From: Astrobacterium formosum
GTDB lineage: Bacteria; Pseudomonadota; Alphaproteobacteria; Rhizobiales; Xanthobacteraceae
Direction: 5' to 3'
Assembly: GCA_030848545.1 (NCBI GenBank)
Contig: JAVDCA010000027.1
Coordinates: 1 to 64,000, forward strand
DNA: 64,000 bases
Part shown: positions 55,174 through 64,000 of the stretch, piece by piece
Position numbering within the stretch: the stretch's first letter is position 1
Layout of the letters: each line of letters begins with the position of its first letter
Program-made: the position numbers and the translations under genes
Notes under the pieces: generated by a model
The model's input: the letters and a program-made list of their open reading frames with translations, nothing else
The model's database searches: none
Told to the model about the DNA's origin: nothing

Positions 55174-56117
55174 CCCGCACCACGAACGAAGCCGAAGCGC
55201 ACGGCCGATCGGTCTGGGCGGGTGTGTGGCAGAGCGATCTTTGCATCGACTTCCGCGCCAACCGCCTGGTGCTCGTGGCGACGCTCCTGCTCGCGATCCT
55301 GCTGACGGCGTCGCTTCTCGCCCCCTGGGTCGCGCCGACCGACCCGTTCGACGCGATGTCGCTCGACGTCATGCACTCCAACCTGCCACCGGCCTGGCAG
55401 CAGGGCGGCAGTACGGAATTCCTGCTCGGCACCGACGATCAGGGCCGCGACATGCTCTCGGCCGTGCTCTACGGCCTGCGCACCTCGATCGTCATCAGCG
55501 CGCTCGGCGTGCTCCTGGCCGCCGCCATCGGGATCTCGCTCGGCATCGTCGCGGGCTATTTCGGCGGCTTCGTCGACACCTTGATCATGCGCACGGCCGA
55601 CGTACAGCTGAGCTTTCCGGCGATCCTGATCGCGCTTCTGGTCGACGGCATCCTGCATTCAATGCTGCCGGCGCTCAAGCGCGACGACAGCGCCGCCATG
55701 GTCATCGTCATTTCCATCGGCCTGTCGTTCTGGGTGCAGTATGCCCGCACCGTGCGCTCCTCGACCATGGTCGAGAAGAAGAAGGACTATGTCAGCGCCG
55801 CCCGCCTGTTCGCGCTGCCGTCGCGCACCATCATGGTGCGCCACATCCTGCCCAACGTCATGAGCCCGGTGCTGGTGATCCTGACCATCAATTTCGGCCT
55901 CGCCATCATCACCGAAGCGACCCTCTCCTATCTCGGCGTCGGCCTGCCTCCCATGCGACCGTCGTTGGGAACACTGATCCGCATCGGGCAGGAATACCTG
56001 TTCTCGGGCGAATGGTGGATTGTCGCCTTCCCGGGCTTCGCACTCGCCATCCTGGTGCTCACCCTCAATCTCCTGGGCGACTGGCTGCGCGACGCCCTCA
56101 ATCCGAAGCTGCGTTGA
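55170..56117 (+). CDS. ABC transporter permease (DppC/OppC type)
   Basis: 315 aa. N-terminal helix FRANRLVLVATLLLAILLTA, then GTDDQGRDMLSAVLYGLRTS and the cytoplasmic EAA-type loop DYVSAARLFALPSRTIMVRH. Overlaps the previous gene by four bases; pairs with it to form the translocation pore. Confidence 0.93.
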   Translation: MTRTTNEAEAHGRSVWAGVWQSDLCIDFRANRLVLVATLLLAILLTASLLAPWVAPTDPFDAMSLDVMHSNLPPAWQQGGSTEFLLGTDDQGRDMLSAVLYGLRTSIVISALGVLLAAAIGISLGIVAGYFGGFVDTLIMRTADVQLSFPAILIALLVDGILHSMLPALKRDDSAAMVIVISIGLSFWVQYARTVRSSTMVEKKKDYVSAARLFALPSRTIMVRHILPNVMSPVLVILTINFGLAIITEATLSYLGVGLPPMRPSLGTLIRIGQEYLFSGEWWIVAFPGFALAILVLTLNLLGDWLRDALNPKLR

Positions 56118-56131
56118 GGCCGAGAACCGAG

Positions 56132-57112
56132 ATGGCGGACCCTGTCCTTTCGGTACGCGACCTGCGGGTCGAATTTCCGACGCGCCGCGATCTCCTGGTC
56201 GGGCTCGACGGGGTCTCGTTCGACATCCATCAGGGCGAGGTGCTCGGATTCGTCGGCGAATCCGGAGCCGGCAAGTCCATTACGGGCGCCGCCATCATGC
56301 AGCAGATCGCCGCGCCCGGCCGCATCGCCGGCGGCGAGATCAGGCTGAACGGCCAGCGCATCGATAAGCTCTCCCGCACCGGCATGGAACGCATCCGCGG
56401 GCGCCACATCGGCATGGTGTTCCAGGATCCGCTCACGAGCCTCAATCCCCTGATGACGATCGGGGATCACCTCACCGAGACGATCGGCGTTCATCTCGGC
56501 CTCGGCCGCCGGGCGGCGCGCGATCGTGCCGTCTCCCTGCTCGAAGAGGTCGGCATTCCGGAACCGGCCGAACGGCTGCGCAGCTATCCCCACGAGTTCT
56601 CGGGCGGACAGCGACAGCGCATCGTGATCGCGCTGGCGCTGTGTGCCGAACCCGAACTCGTCATCGCGGACGAACCGACCACCGCCCTCGACGTCTCCGT
56701 CCAGGCGCAGATCATCGCCCTCATCCGCCGCCTGTGCGACACGCACGGCACCGCCTTCATGCTCATCACCCACGACATGGGCATGATCGCCGAGACCGCG
56801 GACCGGGTCGCGGTGATGTATGCGGGCCGCGTGGTCGAGATCGGCCGGGTCGCCGACATCGTGGCGCATCCGGCCCATCCCTACACCCAGGGACTCATCG
56901 CGGCGATCCCATCGCTCGAAACCGACGCCGAACGCCTGCGGCAGATCCCGGGCGCCATGCCGTCCCTGTCCGCCATTCCGGACGGCTGCGTCTTCCATCC
57001 CCGTTGCGAGCTCGCCGACGATCTGTGTCGCACACGGCGCCCGGTCCTGGCCGGTGAGGGCGATCACCGGACGGCCTGTCACCGCACCGCGCAAGCGGAG
57101 TACGCGCCATGA
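56132..57112 (+). CDS. ABC transporter ATPase (DppD/OppD type)
   Basis: 326 aa. Walker A GESGAGKS, Q-loop VFQDPLTSLNP, signature FSGGQRQR, Walker B LVIADEPTTALD, and H-loop LITHD. C-terminal oligopeptide segment with Cys cluster CVFHPRCELADDLC that binds Fe-S in some relatives. ATG 56132. Overlaps the next gene by four bases. Confidence 0.93.
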   Translation: MADPVLSVRDLRVEFPTRRDLLVGLDGVSFDIHQGEVLGFVGESGAGKSITGAAIMQQIAAPGRIAGGEIRLNGQRIDKLSRTGMERIRGRHIGMVFQDPLTSLNPLMTIGDHLTETIGVHLGLGRRAARDRAVSLLEEVGIPEPAERLRSYPHEFSGGQRQRIVIALALCAEPELVIADEPTTALDVSVQAQIIALIRRLCDTHGTAFMLITHDMGMIAETADRVAVMYAGRVVEIGRVADIVAHPAHPYTQGLIAAIPSLETDAERLRQIPGAMPSLSAIPDGCVFHPRCELADDLCRTRRPVLAGEGDHRTACHRTAQAEYAP

Positions 57113-57972
57113 GCGGCGCATCGCACTTCGTCGAGGTCCGCAACCTGTCGCGACGTTTCGACGTGTCGAAGCCCTGGCTGAACCGCCTGATCGAAGGCGG
57201 CGGCCGGCGCTACGTCGAGGCGGTCCGCGACGTTTCCTTCGACGTCGACAAGGGCGAGACCTTCGCGCTCGTGGGCGAGAGCGGATCGGGAAAGTCGACG
57301 GTCGCACGCATGCTCGTCGGCCTCATGTCGCCGGACCGGGGCAGCGTGACCATCGACGGCACCTCGATCACCGGCGAGGCTTCCAGGAGCGAGCAGCGCG
57401 CCCTGCGGCGACGCATGCAAATGATCTTCCAGGACCCCTATGCGAGCCTCAACCCGCGCTGGCGCGTCGGACGCATCATCGCGGAGCCGATGCTCGCCCT
57501 CAAGGTCGTGCCGAGCTCCGCCGACGCGGCGTCCGAGACGGCGCGGCTCCTGACGCTGGTCGGCATGAGCGCCGGCGACATGCGCCGCTACCCCCACGAA
57601 TTCTCCGGCGGACAGCGTCAGCGCATCGCCATCGCGCGGGCGCTGGCGGCGCGGGCCGAATTCATCGTCTGCGACGAGCCCACCTCCGCCCTCGACGTCT
57701 CCGTGCAGGCGCAGATTCTCAACCTGATGCGCGATCTCCAACAAGAGCTCGGCCTGACCTACGTGCTGATCAGCCACAACCTCGCGGTCGTGCGCCATAT
57801 GGCCGGCCGCATCGGCGTCATGCATGCAGGCCGGCTGGTCGAAGTGCAGCCGGCACGCCAGCTCTTCGTCTCGCCGCAGCACGACTACACCCGCATGCTG
57901 ATCGGATCGGTTCCGCAAATGTCGTCGGCCATGCGTCGCGCGTCGTCGACACGAGGCGCGCCCTGCCCTTGA
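57109..57972 (+). CDS. ABC transporter ATPase (DppF/OppF type)
   Basis: 287 aa. Walker A GESGSGKS, Q-loop IFQDPYASLNP, signature FSGGQRQR, Walker B IVCDEPTSALD, H-loop LISHN where most relatives have His-Asp. Shorter than usual at the C-terminus (no full oligo_HPY Cys cluster). Completes the importer. Confidence 0.92.
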   Translation: MSGASHFVEVRNLSRRFDVSKPWLNRLIEGGGRRYVEAVRDVSFDVDKGETFALVGESGSGKSTVARMLVGLMSPDRGSVTIDGTSITGEASRSEQRALRRRMQMIFQDPYASLNPRWRVGRIIAEPMLALKVVPSSADAASETARLLTLVGMSAGDMRRYPHEFSGGQRQRIAIARALAARAEFIVCDEPTSALDVSVQAQILNLMRDLQQELGLTYVLISHNLAVVRHMAGRIGVMHAGRLVEVQPARQLFVSPQHDYTRMLIGSVPQMSSAMRRASSTRGAPCP

Positions 57973-58027
57973 ACCTGCCGGCGGCGCGCACACGTCACCT
58001 AGTATTCCTTGAAAGGCCAAGTTCGAC

Positions 58028-59218
58028 ATGAATCGCATCGACGACGACCGGCTCGCCTCCTATCTGCCGGATCTCATCGCGACGAGGCGCGACCTGCACG
58101 CGCACCCCGAAACGGCGCTGCAAGAAGTCCGCACCGCCGGCATCGTCGCCGACCATCTGCGCGCATGGGGCATCGAGGTGCACGAGAAGATCGGCGTCAC
58201 TGGCGTCGTCGGCGTCCTGCACGGACGGCGTCCCGGCCGGCGCACGATCGGGCTGCGCGCCGACATGGACGCGCTTCATATGGAGGAGCACAACCACTTC
58301 GCCTATCGCTCGACCGTGCCCGGCAAGATGCACGCCTGCGGACACGACGGTCATACCGCCATGCTGCTCGGCGCCGCCCGTTATCTGGCCGCCGACCCGG
58401 ATTTCGCCGGCACGGTGATATTCCTGTTCCAGCCCGCCGAAGAGACGGCCTCGGGCGCCAAGGCGATGATCGCCGACGGACTGTTCACCCGTTTCCCCGT
58501 CGACCTCGTCTTCGGCCTCCACACCGATCCGGCCCGCCCGCTGGGCGAGTTCGCGACCCGCACGGGGCCGGCTTTGGCCGGCGCGCTGAGCTTTCGCGCC
58601 GAGTTCCGCGGCACCGGCGGGCATGGGGGCGCGGCGCCACACCATGCGACCGACGTCACCATACCGGCGGCTCAATTCATGCTGGCGCTGCAGACGATCG
58701 TCGGCCGCAATGTCTCCTCGCTCGACTCAGCGGTGATCAGCGTCGGTCATGTGGCGGCGGGCTCGTCCGCATCCCCGAACGTGATGCCGAGCGAATTCGC
58801 GGTCGCAGGCACGGCACGCTACTTTCGCACCGATGTCCTGCGGATCCTCAAGGACCGGATGACCGAGCAGGCGGACCTGCTGGCGCGCGCCTCGCGCTGC
58901 TCGGGCGATGTCACCATCAACGAGGGGACGCCGCCGCTGGTCAACTCGCCGGACGGCTGCGCGGCCGCAATCCGCGCCGCCATCGATACGGTCGGCGAGG
59001 ATCACGTCGACGGCGAACGCCCGCTGTCCACCGGGGCCGAGGATTTCGCCTACTTCGTCGCCGAGCGCCCGGGCGCATACTGCTGGATGGGAGCGGGTCC
59101 CGGCCCGGACGGGGTCGTCCACGACGTCCACACCCACTGCTTCGATTTCAACGACGCGACCCTCGCCCACGGCATCCGCTACTGGGTCAATCTGGTTCGC
59201 CATACGCTAGACGATTGA
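58028..59218 (+). CDS. M20 family metal amidohydrolase (hippurate hydrolase/aminoacylase type)
   Basis: 396 aa. Two-metal hydrolase: HAHPETALQE, GLRADMDALHMEE, HACGHDGHTAMLLG, and FQPAEETASG with the catalytic Glu. Dimerisation lid around 180-290 contains GGHGGAAPHHATD. Family removes acyl groups from N-acyl amino acids or amides. It follows the ABC importer by 55 bases and is probably co-transcribed; import then deacylation is the natural reading. Confidence 0.92.
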   Translation: MNRIDDDRLASYLPDLIATRRDLHAHPETALQEVRTAGIVADHLRAWGIEVHEKIGVTGVVGVLHGRRPGRRTIGLRADMDALHMEEHNHFAYRSTVPGKMHACGHDGHTAMLLGAARYLAADPDFAGTVIFLFQPAEETASGAKAMIADGLFTRFPVDLVFGLHTDPARPLGEFATRTGPALAGALSFRAEFRGTGGHGGAAPHHATDVTIPAAQFMLALQTIVGRNVSSLDSAVISVGHVAAGSSASPNVMPSEFAVAGTARYFRTDVLRILKDRMTEQADLLARASRCSGDVTINEGTPPLVNSPDGCAAAIRAAIDTVGEDHVDGERPLSTGAEDFAYFVAERPGAYCWMGAGPGPDGVVHDVHTHCFDFNDATLAHGIRYWVNLVRHTLDD

Positions 59219-59272
59219 ACGGACCGACAGGCGCGGTTCGATCGGGCGACCTGGCACCGAATTCGGCCGATA

Positions 59273-60346
59273 TCAGCCGTTCTTTTCGAGATGGAGACGC
59301 AGTTCCTCGATCGAGGCGAAGTGCACCGTGCCTTGCGGCAGCTGCGCTTCGATGGAGCCGTCCGTGTAGAGCGTATAGGCCATGCCGTCGATGACGCCGG
59401 ATTTCAGGATCGAGGCCGGCCGAGCCTCCACGTTCGGCCGGGGCTCGGCCGGGGCGCTCGTGGATGCGGCGGCGGGCGGCGGCGTCACGGCAGACTGCAG
59501 CGGCGGCGGCTCGGCACGCGGGCGCCGAAGTTCGTATCGGGTCTCCGGCCTGGGCTCTGAGCGGGGCTCGCTCCGGGGTTCATGCCTGAGTTCAGGCCTG
59601 GATTCGGGCCTGGGTTCGGGCCGATGCTCCGGCCTGGGCGGGCGGGCGGGCGCTTCGGCCTCACCCGATCGGGCCGGCGACTCCGCCGGCCACACGCCGT
59701 CGAACATGCCGCGACCGCGCCGCGTCGGTTCCGGTTCGGTGCGTTCGCCCGAAAGCGGCGGCTCGGGCGGCGACACCTCTTCGGCGGGGGCGCGCACCTC
59801 ACGCGGGGCTTCGGATTTCGCCGCCCGTCCGCCGCCGATGCGGGCGAGGATGTCGGCGGGGCCGAATTTCGGCTCGTAGGGCGGCTCGGCCGGCGGCGGC
59901 GCCATCGTGGGCCGGGTCTGCGCCAGCGGTTCAGGCTCGGCAACCAGAGGCGGTTCAGCCCGAGCGGCGGCAAAGATATTCCGCGGCCGCTCGGCCTCCA
60001 TGCCGATCTGAGGCTCCGTCATCCTGACGTCACTCGCACGCTCGCGGACAGCAGGCTCCGGCTTCGGCGGATAGGGAATGCGCGCCCGGCCGGGGGCGGT
60101 GTCGGCCGGCTCGGACGCCGGCAGGCCTCGCTCGGGGACGCGCGCCGTCATTACGTCGGCGACACGACGTAACTCGCGCAACACGGCGGCGATCCCGACC
60201 AGGGCGAGGCTCGCCCCCAGCCCGACCGTGCCCGCGATGATAAGCGTGTTGCCGAGGTCGAAGCTATTGTAAGCAAAGCCGAAACCGAGCGCGAACAGGC
60301 TCACGAGCGCACCCGCGATGCCGACCGACATGAAGAACGCGACCAT
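59273..60346 (-). CDS. Membrane protein with Pro-rich middle and conserved C-terminal motif
   Basis: 357 aa. Two membrane helices (about residues 2-25 and 33-54), a long Pro/Glu/Arg-rich disordered part with RPEPRPESRPELRHEPRSEP-like repeats (about 235-270), and an ordered C-terminal segment YTLYTDGSIEAQLPQGTVHF SIEELRLHLEKN. The last segment recurs in Rhizobiales proteins from memory. Start ATG 60346 follows AGGA. Function unknown. Confidence 0.7.
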   Translation of the reverse strand: MVAFFMSVGIAGALVSLFALGFGFAYNSFDLGNTLIIAGTVGLGASLALVGIAAVLRELRRVADVMTARVPERGLPASEPADTAPGRARIPYPPKPEPAVRERASDVRMTEPQIGMEAERPRNIFAAARAEPPLVAEPEPLAQTRPTMAPPPAEPPYEPKFGPADILARIGGGRAAKSEAPREVRAPAEEVSPPEPPLSGERTEPEPTRRGRGMFDGVWPAESPARSGEAEAPARPPRPEHRPEPRPESRPELRHEPRSEPRSEPRPETRYELRRPRAEPPPLQSAVTPPPAAASTSAPAEPRPNVEARPASILKSGVIDGMAYTLYTDGSIEAQLPQGTVHFASIEELRLHLEKNG

Positions 60347-60707
60347 CGCAGTCAATCCTCTACGCGACCCTAAAACACGACATACCAACGCCGGCCGGCC
60401 GCATTCCGTGCGCCCGTCGCTGCCGACACATTCTCGTCACCCCTAAAGGGGCATATTTCCAAATTACATCAACGTCGTTAACGAGTTTATTCCAATCGTC
60501 GCCATGGCGACCTGCGGTTGAATTTATCATGCCGTACCGGCGTCGAAGCCGGACGAAGACCTAACGGCAGGTATCGTTCGGCCGTTGCCCATACTCGAAC
60601 CGCATCCTACTTAGGGGAGGTGGTTCGTTTTCCGTCGCTTCCATTTCCAATTCTCGACGGCAAGCCAAGCAGCCGGCACACAGTGCCGCGACCGAGGAGT
60701 CAACCCC
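60347..60707. other. Intergenic region upstream of sodB
   Basis: About 360 bases. It is moderately AT-rich at 60440-60530 and contains CGTCGTTAACGAG. No gene supported; the promoters of sodB (rightward) and the membrane protein gene (leftward) should be here. Confidence 0.4.
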
Positions 60708-61304
60708 ATGTCGTTTTCGCTTCCTGATCTGCCCTACGCCCACGATGCTCTCGCGCCCTTCATGTCAAAGGAAACGCTCGAGTATCACCACGACAAGCAC
60801 CACCTCGCCTATGTCAACAACGGCAACAACGCGCTCAAGGGCACCGAATGGGAGGGCAAGTCGCTGGAGGACATCGTCAAGGGCTCGCACGGCAAGAACC
60901 CGGCGGTGTTCAACAATGCCGGCCAGCACTTCAACCATCTGCATTTCTGGAAGTGGATGAAGCCGAACGGCGGCGGCGACAAGATGCCCGGCGAACTGGA
61001 GAAGCAGATCGTCGCCGATCTCGGCTCGGTCGCCAAGATGAAGGAGGACTTCATCGCCGCCGGCGTCGGCCAGTTCGGCTCCGGCTGGTGCTGGCTCGCC
61101 GTCAAGGACGGCAAGATCATCGTCGACAAGACCCCCAACGGCGAAAGCCCGCTCGTCAAGGGCGCCAAGCCGATCCTCGGCTGCGACGTGTGGGAGCATT
61201 CCTATTACATCGACTACCGCAACCGCCGTCCGGATTACCTCAAGGCTTTCCTCGACCACCTGGTGAACTGGGAGTACGTCGCCGAACTCTACGCGGCGAA
61301 GTAA
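60708..61304 (+). CDS. sodB: Superoxide dismutase, iron type
   Basis: 198 aa. Metal ligands: His in EYHHDKHH, His in QHFNHLHFW, and Asp and His in CDVWEHSYYIDYRNRRPDYL. Gln in NNAGQHFNH is the outer-sphere residue typical of Fe (or cambialistic) enzymes rather than Mn enzymes. GAGGAG precedes ATG 60708. Detoxifies superoxide to H2O2 and O2 in the cytoplasm. Confidence 0.95.
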   Translation: MSFSLPDLPYAHDALAPFMSKETLEYHHDKHHLAYVNNGNNALKGTEWEGKSLEDIVKGSHGKNPAVFNNAGQHFNHLHFWKWMKPNGGGDKMPGELEKQIVADLGSVAKMKEDFIAAGVGQFGSGWCWLAVKDGKIIVDKTPNGESPLVKGAKPILGCDVWEHSYYIDYRNRRPDYLKAFLDHLVNWEYVAELYAAK

Positions 61305-61342
61305 TCCTCCCGAGCCTCGTGGCGATCTCCCGAATGGCACCG

Positions 61343-61368
61343 CTCTCTCCCCGGTTGCAGGGAGAGAG
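61343..61368 (+). terminator. Hairpin after sodB
   Basis: CTCTCTCCC-N8-GGGAGAGAG: a perfect 9-bp stem 39 bases after the sodB stop, followed by only two T. Likely terminator, or another dispersed CTCTCCCC element. Confidence 0.5.
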
Positions 61369-61517
61369 TTGCCTGATGGGTCGTTGCCTGCGGCAGAAGC
61401 GCGCGGCAGCCCGCCACCGGCAGGCGCCGGACCTGCGGGTGCCAAGCCGGGCCCGCTGGTGCTAAAAGGTCGCCGCGCGCGCCGGACACCTGCCCGGCGT
61501 CACATCACGAAAGCCGG

Positions 61518-63152
61518 ATGATGCCTTCGCAATTGCCGGCGGTGCAGCGTTTGGACCGCACCGCCGATCTTCTCGCCGTCGCGGTGCTCCTGGTCGCCGC
61601 GGTCGTCGCCGCGGCGACATTCCGCGATTACGGGCTGGGTTGGGACGACTTCACCCACTCCGAATACGGCGATCTCCTTTACGACCTCTACGCCTCCGGT
61701 TTTACGGACCGCAGGGCGCTGCATTTCGTCAATCTCTACGCCTATGGGGGCGGCTTCGACCTTCTCGCCGCCGTGGCCGCCAAGCTCCTGCCGTTCACGC
61801 TGTTCGAGACCCGCCGGCTGGTCGGTGCCGCCGTCGGCCTCCTCGGCCTGTTCGTCACTTGGCGCCTTGGCCGGCGCCTCGGCGGCCCGGTCTCCGGGGC
61901 GATCGCCATCGTGCTGCTCGCCACCTGCCCGTTCTTCTACGGCCACATGTTCATGAACGCCAAGGACGTGCCGTTCGCGGTGGCGATGGCCATCCTGCTC
62001 GCCGGCATGACGCGACTGTTCGAGAAATACCCCTCCCCCTCCACCGGCGGATCGGCGCTCTTCGCAGCCGGGATCGGCCTGGCGATCGGCACCCGCATTC
62101 TCGGCATCTTCGGCATCATCTACGCGACCGCAGCATTCGCCTTCGTGGTCGCGACCGAATGGCGGCTCCTCGGGCTCGATGAAGCGCTACGCCGCGCCGG
62201 CCGGTTCGTGCTCAGGCTCCTGCCATGGCTCGTTCCGGCCTATGCCCTGATGGCGCTGGTGTGGCCGTGGTCCGTGGTCGACCCGCTCAATCCCTTCAAT
62301 GCACTGCTGTACTTCTCGCATTTCTTCGAAAAGCCGTGGCGGGAACTGTTCGACGGCGCCTTCATCCTCGTCCCCGACATGCCGCGACGCTACCTGCCGC
62401 AGCTTCTCGCCCTCAAGCTGCCGGTCATCCTCCTGGTCCTCGGCACGGCGGGCGCGGCCGGCGCCACCGCCGCCATCATCGCCGGAAGGCTCACGCTGCA
62501 ACGCCGCGCGGCCCTGATGATGGTCGTGCTGGCGGCGCTGTTTCCCATCGTCCTGACCGTCGCCATGGGGCCGGCCATGTACAACGGCATCCGGCATTTC
62601 CTGTTCATCGTGCCACCCATCGCGGTCCTCGCTGGCCTCGCCGGCAGTCGGCTGATCGCGCGCCTGTCCGCGTGGAAGCCGGCGGCGGCGGCCGCCGCCG
62701 CGGCCGTGATGGCGCTTGCCTGCGTGCCGCCGGTCGCCGCCATGGTGCGGCTGCACCCTTACGAGTACGTCCATTTCAACCTGATCGCCGGCGGCACCCG
62801 CGCCGCCCGCGACCACTACATGCTCGACTACTGGGGCCTGTCGTTCAAGCAGGCGACCGACGCGCTACGCGACAAGCTCGCCGGCATGCCCGCCCCGTCC
62901 GGACGACGCTGGCACGTCGCCACCTGCGGTCCGCACCCGCCCGCGAAGGTCGGGCTGCCGGGACTGCAGGTCGATTGGACGCCGCAAGGCGCCGACTTCG
63001 CCTTGATGCTTGGCGAGTACTATTGCCGCAAGCTCGACGCCCCGGTGCTCGTCGACATCGTGCGCGACGGCATCTCGTTCGCCCGCGTCTACGACATCCG
63101 CGGCCGCGACATCGACAATCTGCTGTTCGTTCCCGTGCCCGACCCCAAATAG
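61518..63152 (+). CDS. Polytopic glycosyltransferase (GT39/ArnT-like, PMT family)
   Basis: 544 aa with about ten membrane helices. The first external loop carries YGLGWDDFTHSEYG, the acidic DD motif of lipid-linked-sugar transferases. Other segments: FYGHMFMNAKDVPF, GPAMYNGIRHFLFI and a C-terminal soluble part from about residue 425. Probably transfers a sugar from a polyprenyl donor in the periplasm; acceptor unknown. It starts 213 bases after sodB. Confidence 0.8.
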   Translation: MMPSQLPAVQRLDRTADLLAVAVLLVAAVVAAATFRDYGLGWDDFTHSEYGDLLYDLYASGFTDRRALHFVNLYAYGGGFDLLAAVAAKLLPFTLFETRRLVGAAVGLLGLFVTWRLGRRLGGPVSGAIAIVLLATCPFFYGHMFMNAKDVPFAVAMAILLAGMTRLFEKYPSPSTGGSALFAAGIGLAIGTRILGIFGIIYATAAFAFVVATEWRLLGLDEALRRAGRFVLRLLPWLVPAYALMALVWPWSVVDPLNPFNALLYFSHFFEKPWRELFDGAFILVPDMPRRYLPQLLALKLPVILLVLGTAGAAGATAAIIAGRLTLQRRAALMMVVLAALFPIVLTVAMGPAMYNGIRHFLFIVPPIAVLAGLAGSRLIARLSAWKPAAAAAAAAVMALACVPPVAAMVRLHPYEYVHFNLIAGGTRAARDHYMLDYWGLSFKQATDALRDKLAGMPAPSGRRWHVATCGPHPPAKVGLPGLQVDWTPQGADFALMLGEYYCRKLDAPVLVDIVRDGISFARVYDIRGRDIDNLLFVPVPDPK

Positions 63153-63299
63153 CCCCGCCGGAGCCGCGGCGCTGTCCGACCGGACGTTGCCATCTTGTAT
63201 TGGGTGGCCGCAGGTCGGAATCGGCGATTGTCCGCGCCGGGGCGCTTTGCCAACATGAAGCGCCGTGCCGGACCGGCCGGCGCCGCGGGAGCACAATCC

Positions 63300-63965
63300 A
63301 TGTCAAAGGCTGTAGCCGTCTTCGATGCCTACGGTACGCTGTTCGACATTCACGCCGCCATCGGCCGCCATCGCGCCGAGGTCGGCGCCGACGCCGACCG
63401 CGTCTCGGAATTGTGGCGCACCAAGCAACTCGAATATACCTGGACGGCGACGCTCGCCGGCCACTATGCGGATTTCTGGACGCTGACCGAGCGCGCGCTC
63501 GCATACGCATTGGCGCGCTATCCTTCCGTCGAACCGGGGCTGGCGCCGATACTCCTCGAAGCCTACCGCAATCTCGACGCCTTCCCGGATGCCCGCGCCG
63601 CGCTTTCGGCCCTCAAGGGCCGCGGAGTCCGCTCCGCCATCCTGTCCAACGGCACGCCGGCCATGCTCGAAACCGCGGTCGGCCATGCCGGCCTCTCCGC
63701 CGATCTCGATGCCATCCTGTCGGTCGATGCCATCCGCCGCTACAAGCCCTGCCCGGAGGTGTATGCGCTGGTGGCCGGACATTTCCGCCGGACGCCGGCC
63801 GAGGTGGTGTTCGTGTCGTCCAACCGCTGGGACGTGATGGGTGCGGCGACATTCGGTTTCCGCGCCGTGTGGGTCAACCGGGCCGGCCTGCCCGACGAAT
63901 ACCCCGAGGCAGCGCCGGAGCGCGTGGTGGCCGACCTGCATTCGCTCGTCGAGATGTTCCCATGA
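63300..63965 (+). CDS. Haloacid dehalogenase, type II (L-2-haloacid family)
   Basis: 221 aa HAD hydrolase. Nucleophile Asp in VFDAYGTLFD, Ser-Asn in LSNGTPAML, Lys in RRYKPCPEV, and SSNRWDVMGA where the classical L-DEX has SSNAWD. These match L-2-haloacid dehalogenases, although related phosphatases cannot be excluded. ATG 63300 (MSKAVAVFDAYG) is preferred over an upstream frame. Overlaps the start of a following gene. Confidence 0.85.
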   Translation: MSKAVAVFDAYGTLFDIHAAIGRHRAEVGADADRVSELWRTKQLEYTWTATLAGHYADFWTLTERALAYALARYPSVEPGLAPILLEAYRNLDAFPDARAALSALKGRGVRSAILSNGTPAMLETAVGHAGLSADLDAILSVDAIRRYKPCPEVYALVAGHFRRTPAEVVFVSSNRWDVMGAATFGFRAVWVNRAGLPDEYPEAAPERVVADLHSLVEMFP

Positions 63966-64000
63966 GCTTCGCGGACGGCGCGGCCGCCGTCACACGATGC
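63962..64000 (+). CDS. Possible next gene, truncated by the window edge
   Basis: An ATG overlaps the preceding stop (ATGA) and reads MSFADGAAAVTRC to the end of the window. The 4-base overlap suggests a real coupled gene. Nothing can be said about its product. Confidence 0.4.
   Translation, partial: MSFADGAAAVTRC

Noticed and set aside
1-64000. tRNA, rRNA or other structured RNA genes
   Set aside because: No sequence resembling a tRNA cloverleaf, rRNA segment or known riboswitch was recognised by eye; a covariance-model scan would be needed to exclude small ones.

Overview
The window is a GC-rich (roughly two-thirds G+C) chromosomal segment of an alphaproteobacterium, most likely a member of Hyphomicrobiales (Rhizobiales) close to the Bradyrhizobium/Rhodoplanes/Xanthobacter side. 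The basis is family content: a MucR/Ros zinc-finger regulator, DUF1491, DUF2336, DUF5330 and DUF6456 proteins, SufE, a YcgN-type cysteine-cluster protein, CtrA-like TTAA-N7-NNAA boxes and large dispersed intergenic palindromes typical of that group. The genus is inference. No rRNA, tRNA, CRISPR array or intact insertion sequence was seen.

Left third (1-22 kb): a chemoreceptor-rich region. Six intact methyl-accepting chemotaxis proteins with six different sensor modules (an unnamed periplasmic domain, HBM, CZB zinc-binding, four-helix bundle, double-Cache, protoglobin) are interleaved with a glgA glycogen synthase, a copper-ligand-less cupredoxin-fold protein, a LysR/intradiol dioxygenase/tautomerase/SDR cluster, a CHAD protein and an aldo/keto reductase. 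A seventh chemoreceptor survives only as a C-terminal remnant broken by a 14-bp tandem duplication. An SDR gene has been cut and joined out of frame to the tail of an ABC-transporter binding protein.

Middle (22.7-34.3 kb): a secreted caspase-fold protein that has lost its catalytic cysteine and carries long proline-rich repeats, a BLUF blue-light sensor, a YcgN-family protein, and a five-gene minus-strand operon (UGSC-like two-domain protein, complete TRAP transporter, alpha/beta hydrolase) divergent from a LacI-type regulator with a good operator palindrome. This operon is the best candidate here for an undescribed uptake-and-conversion pathway.

Right half (34.8-64 kb): mostly housekeeping and envelope genes (class A PBP, DUF1214/DUF1254 pair, PAS histidine kinase overlapping a peptidoglycan-binding protein, SufE, a stand-alone DnaA domain IV protein with DUF6456, MucR, MsrB, oligopeptidase B, FeSOD, a GT39-like membrane glycosyltransferase, a haloacid dehalogenase), plus a Fic toxin-antitoxin pair. 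A LysR-controlled operon encodes a five-component peptide-type ABC importer followed by an M20 amidohydrolase, which suggests import and deacylation of an N-acyl or peptidic amino acid compound.
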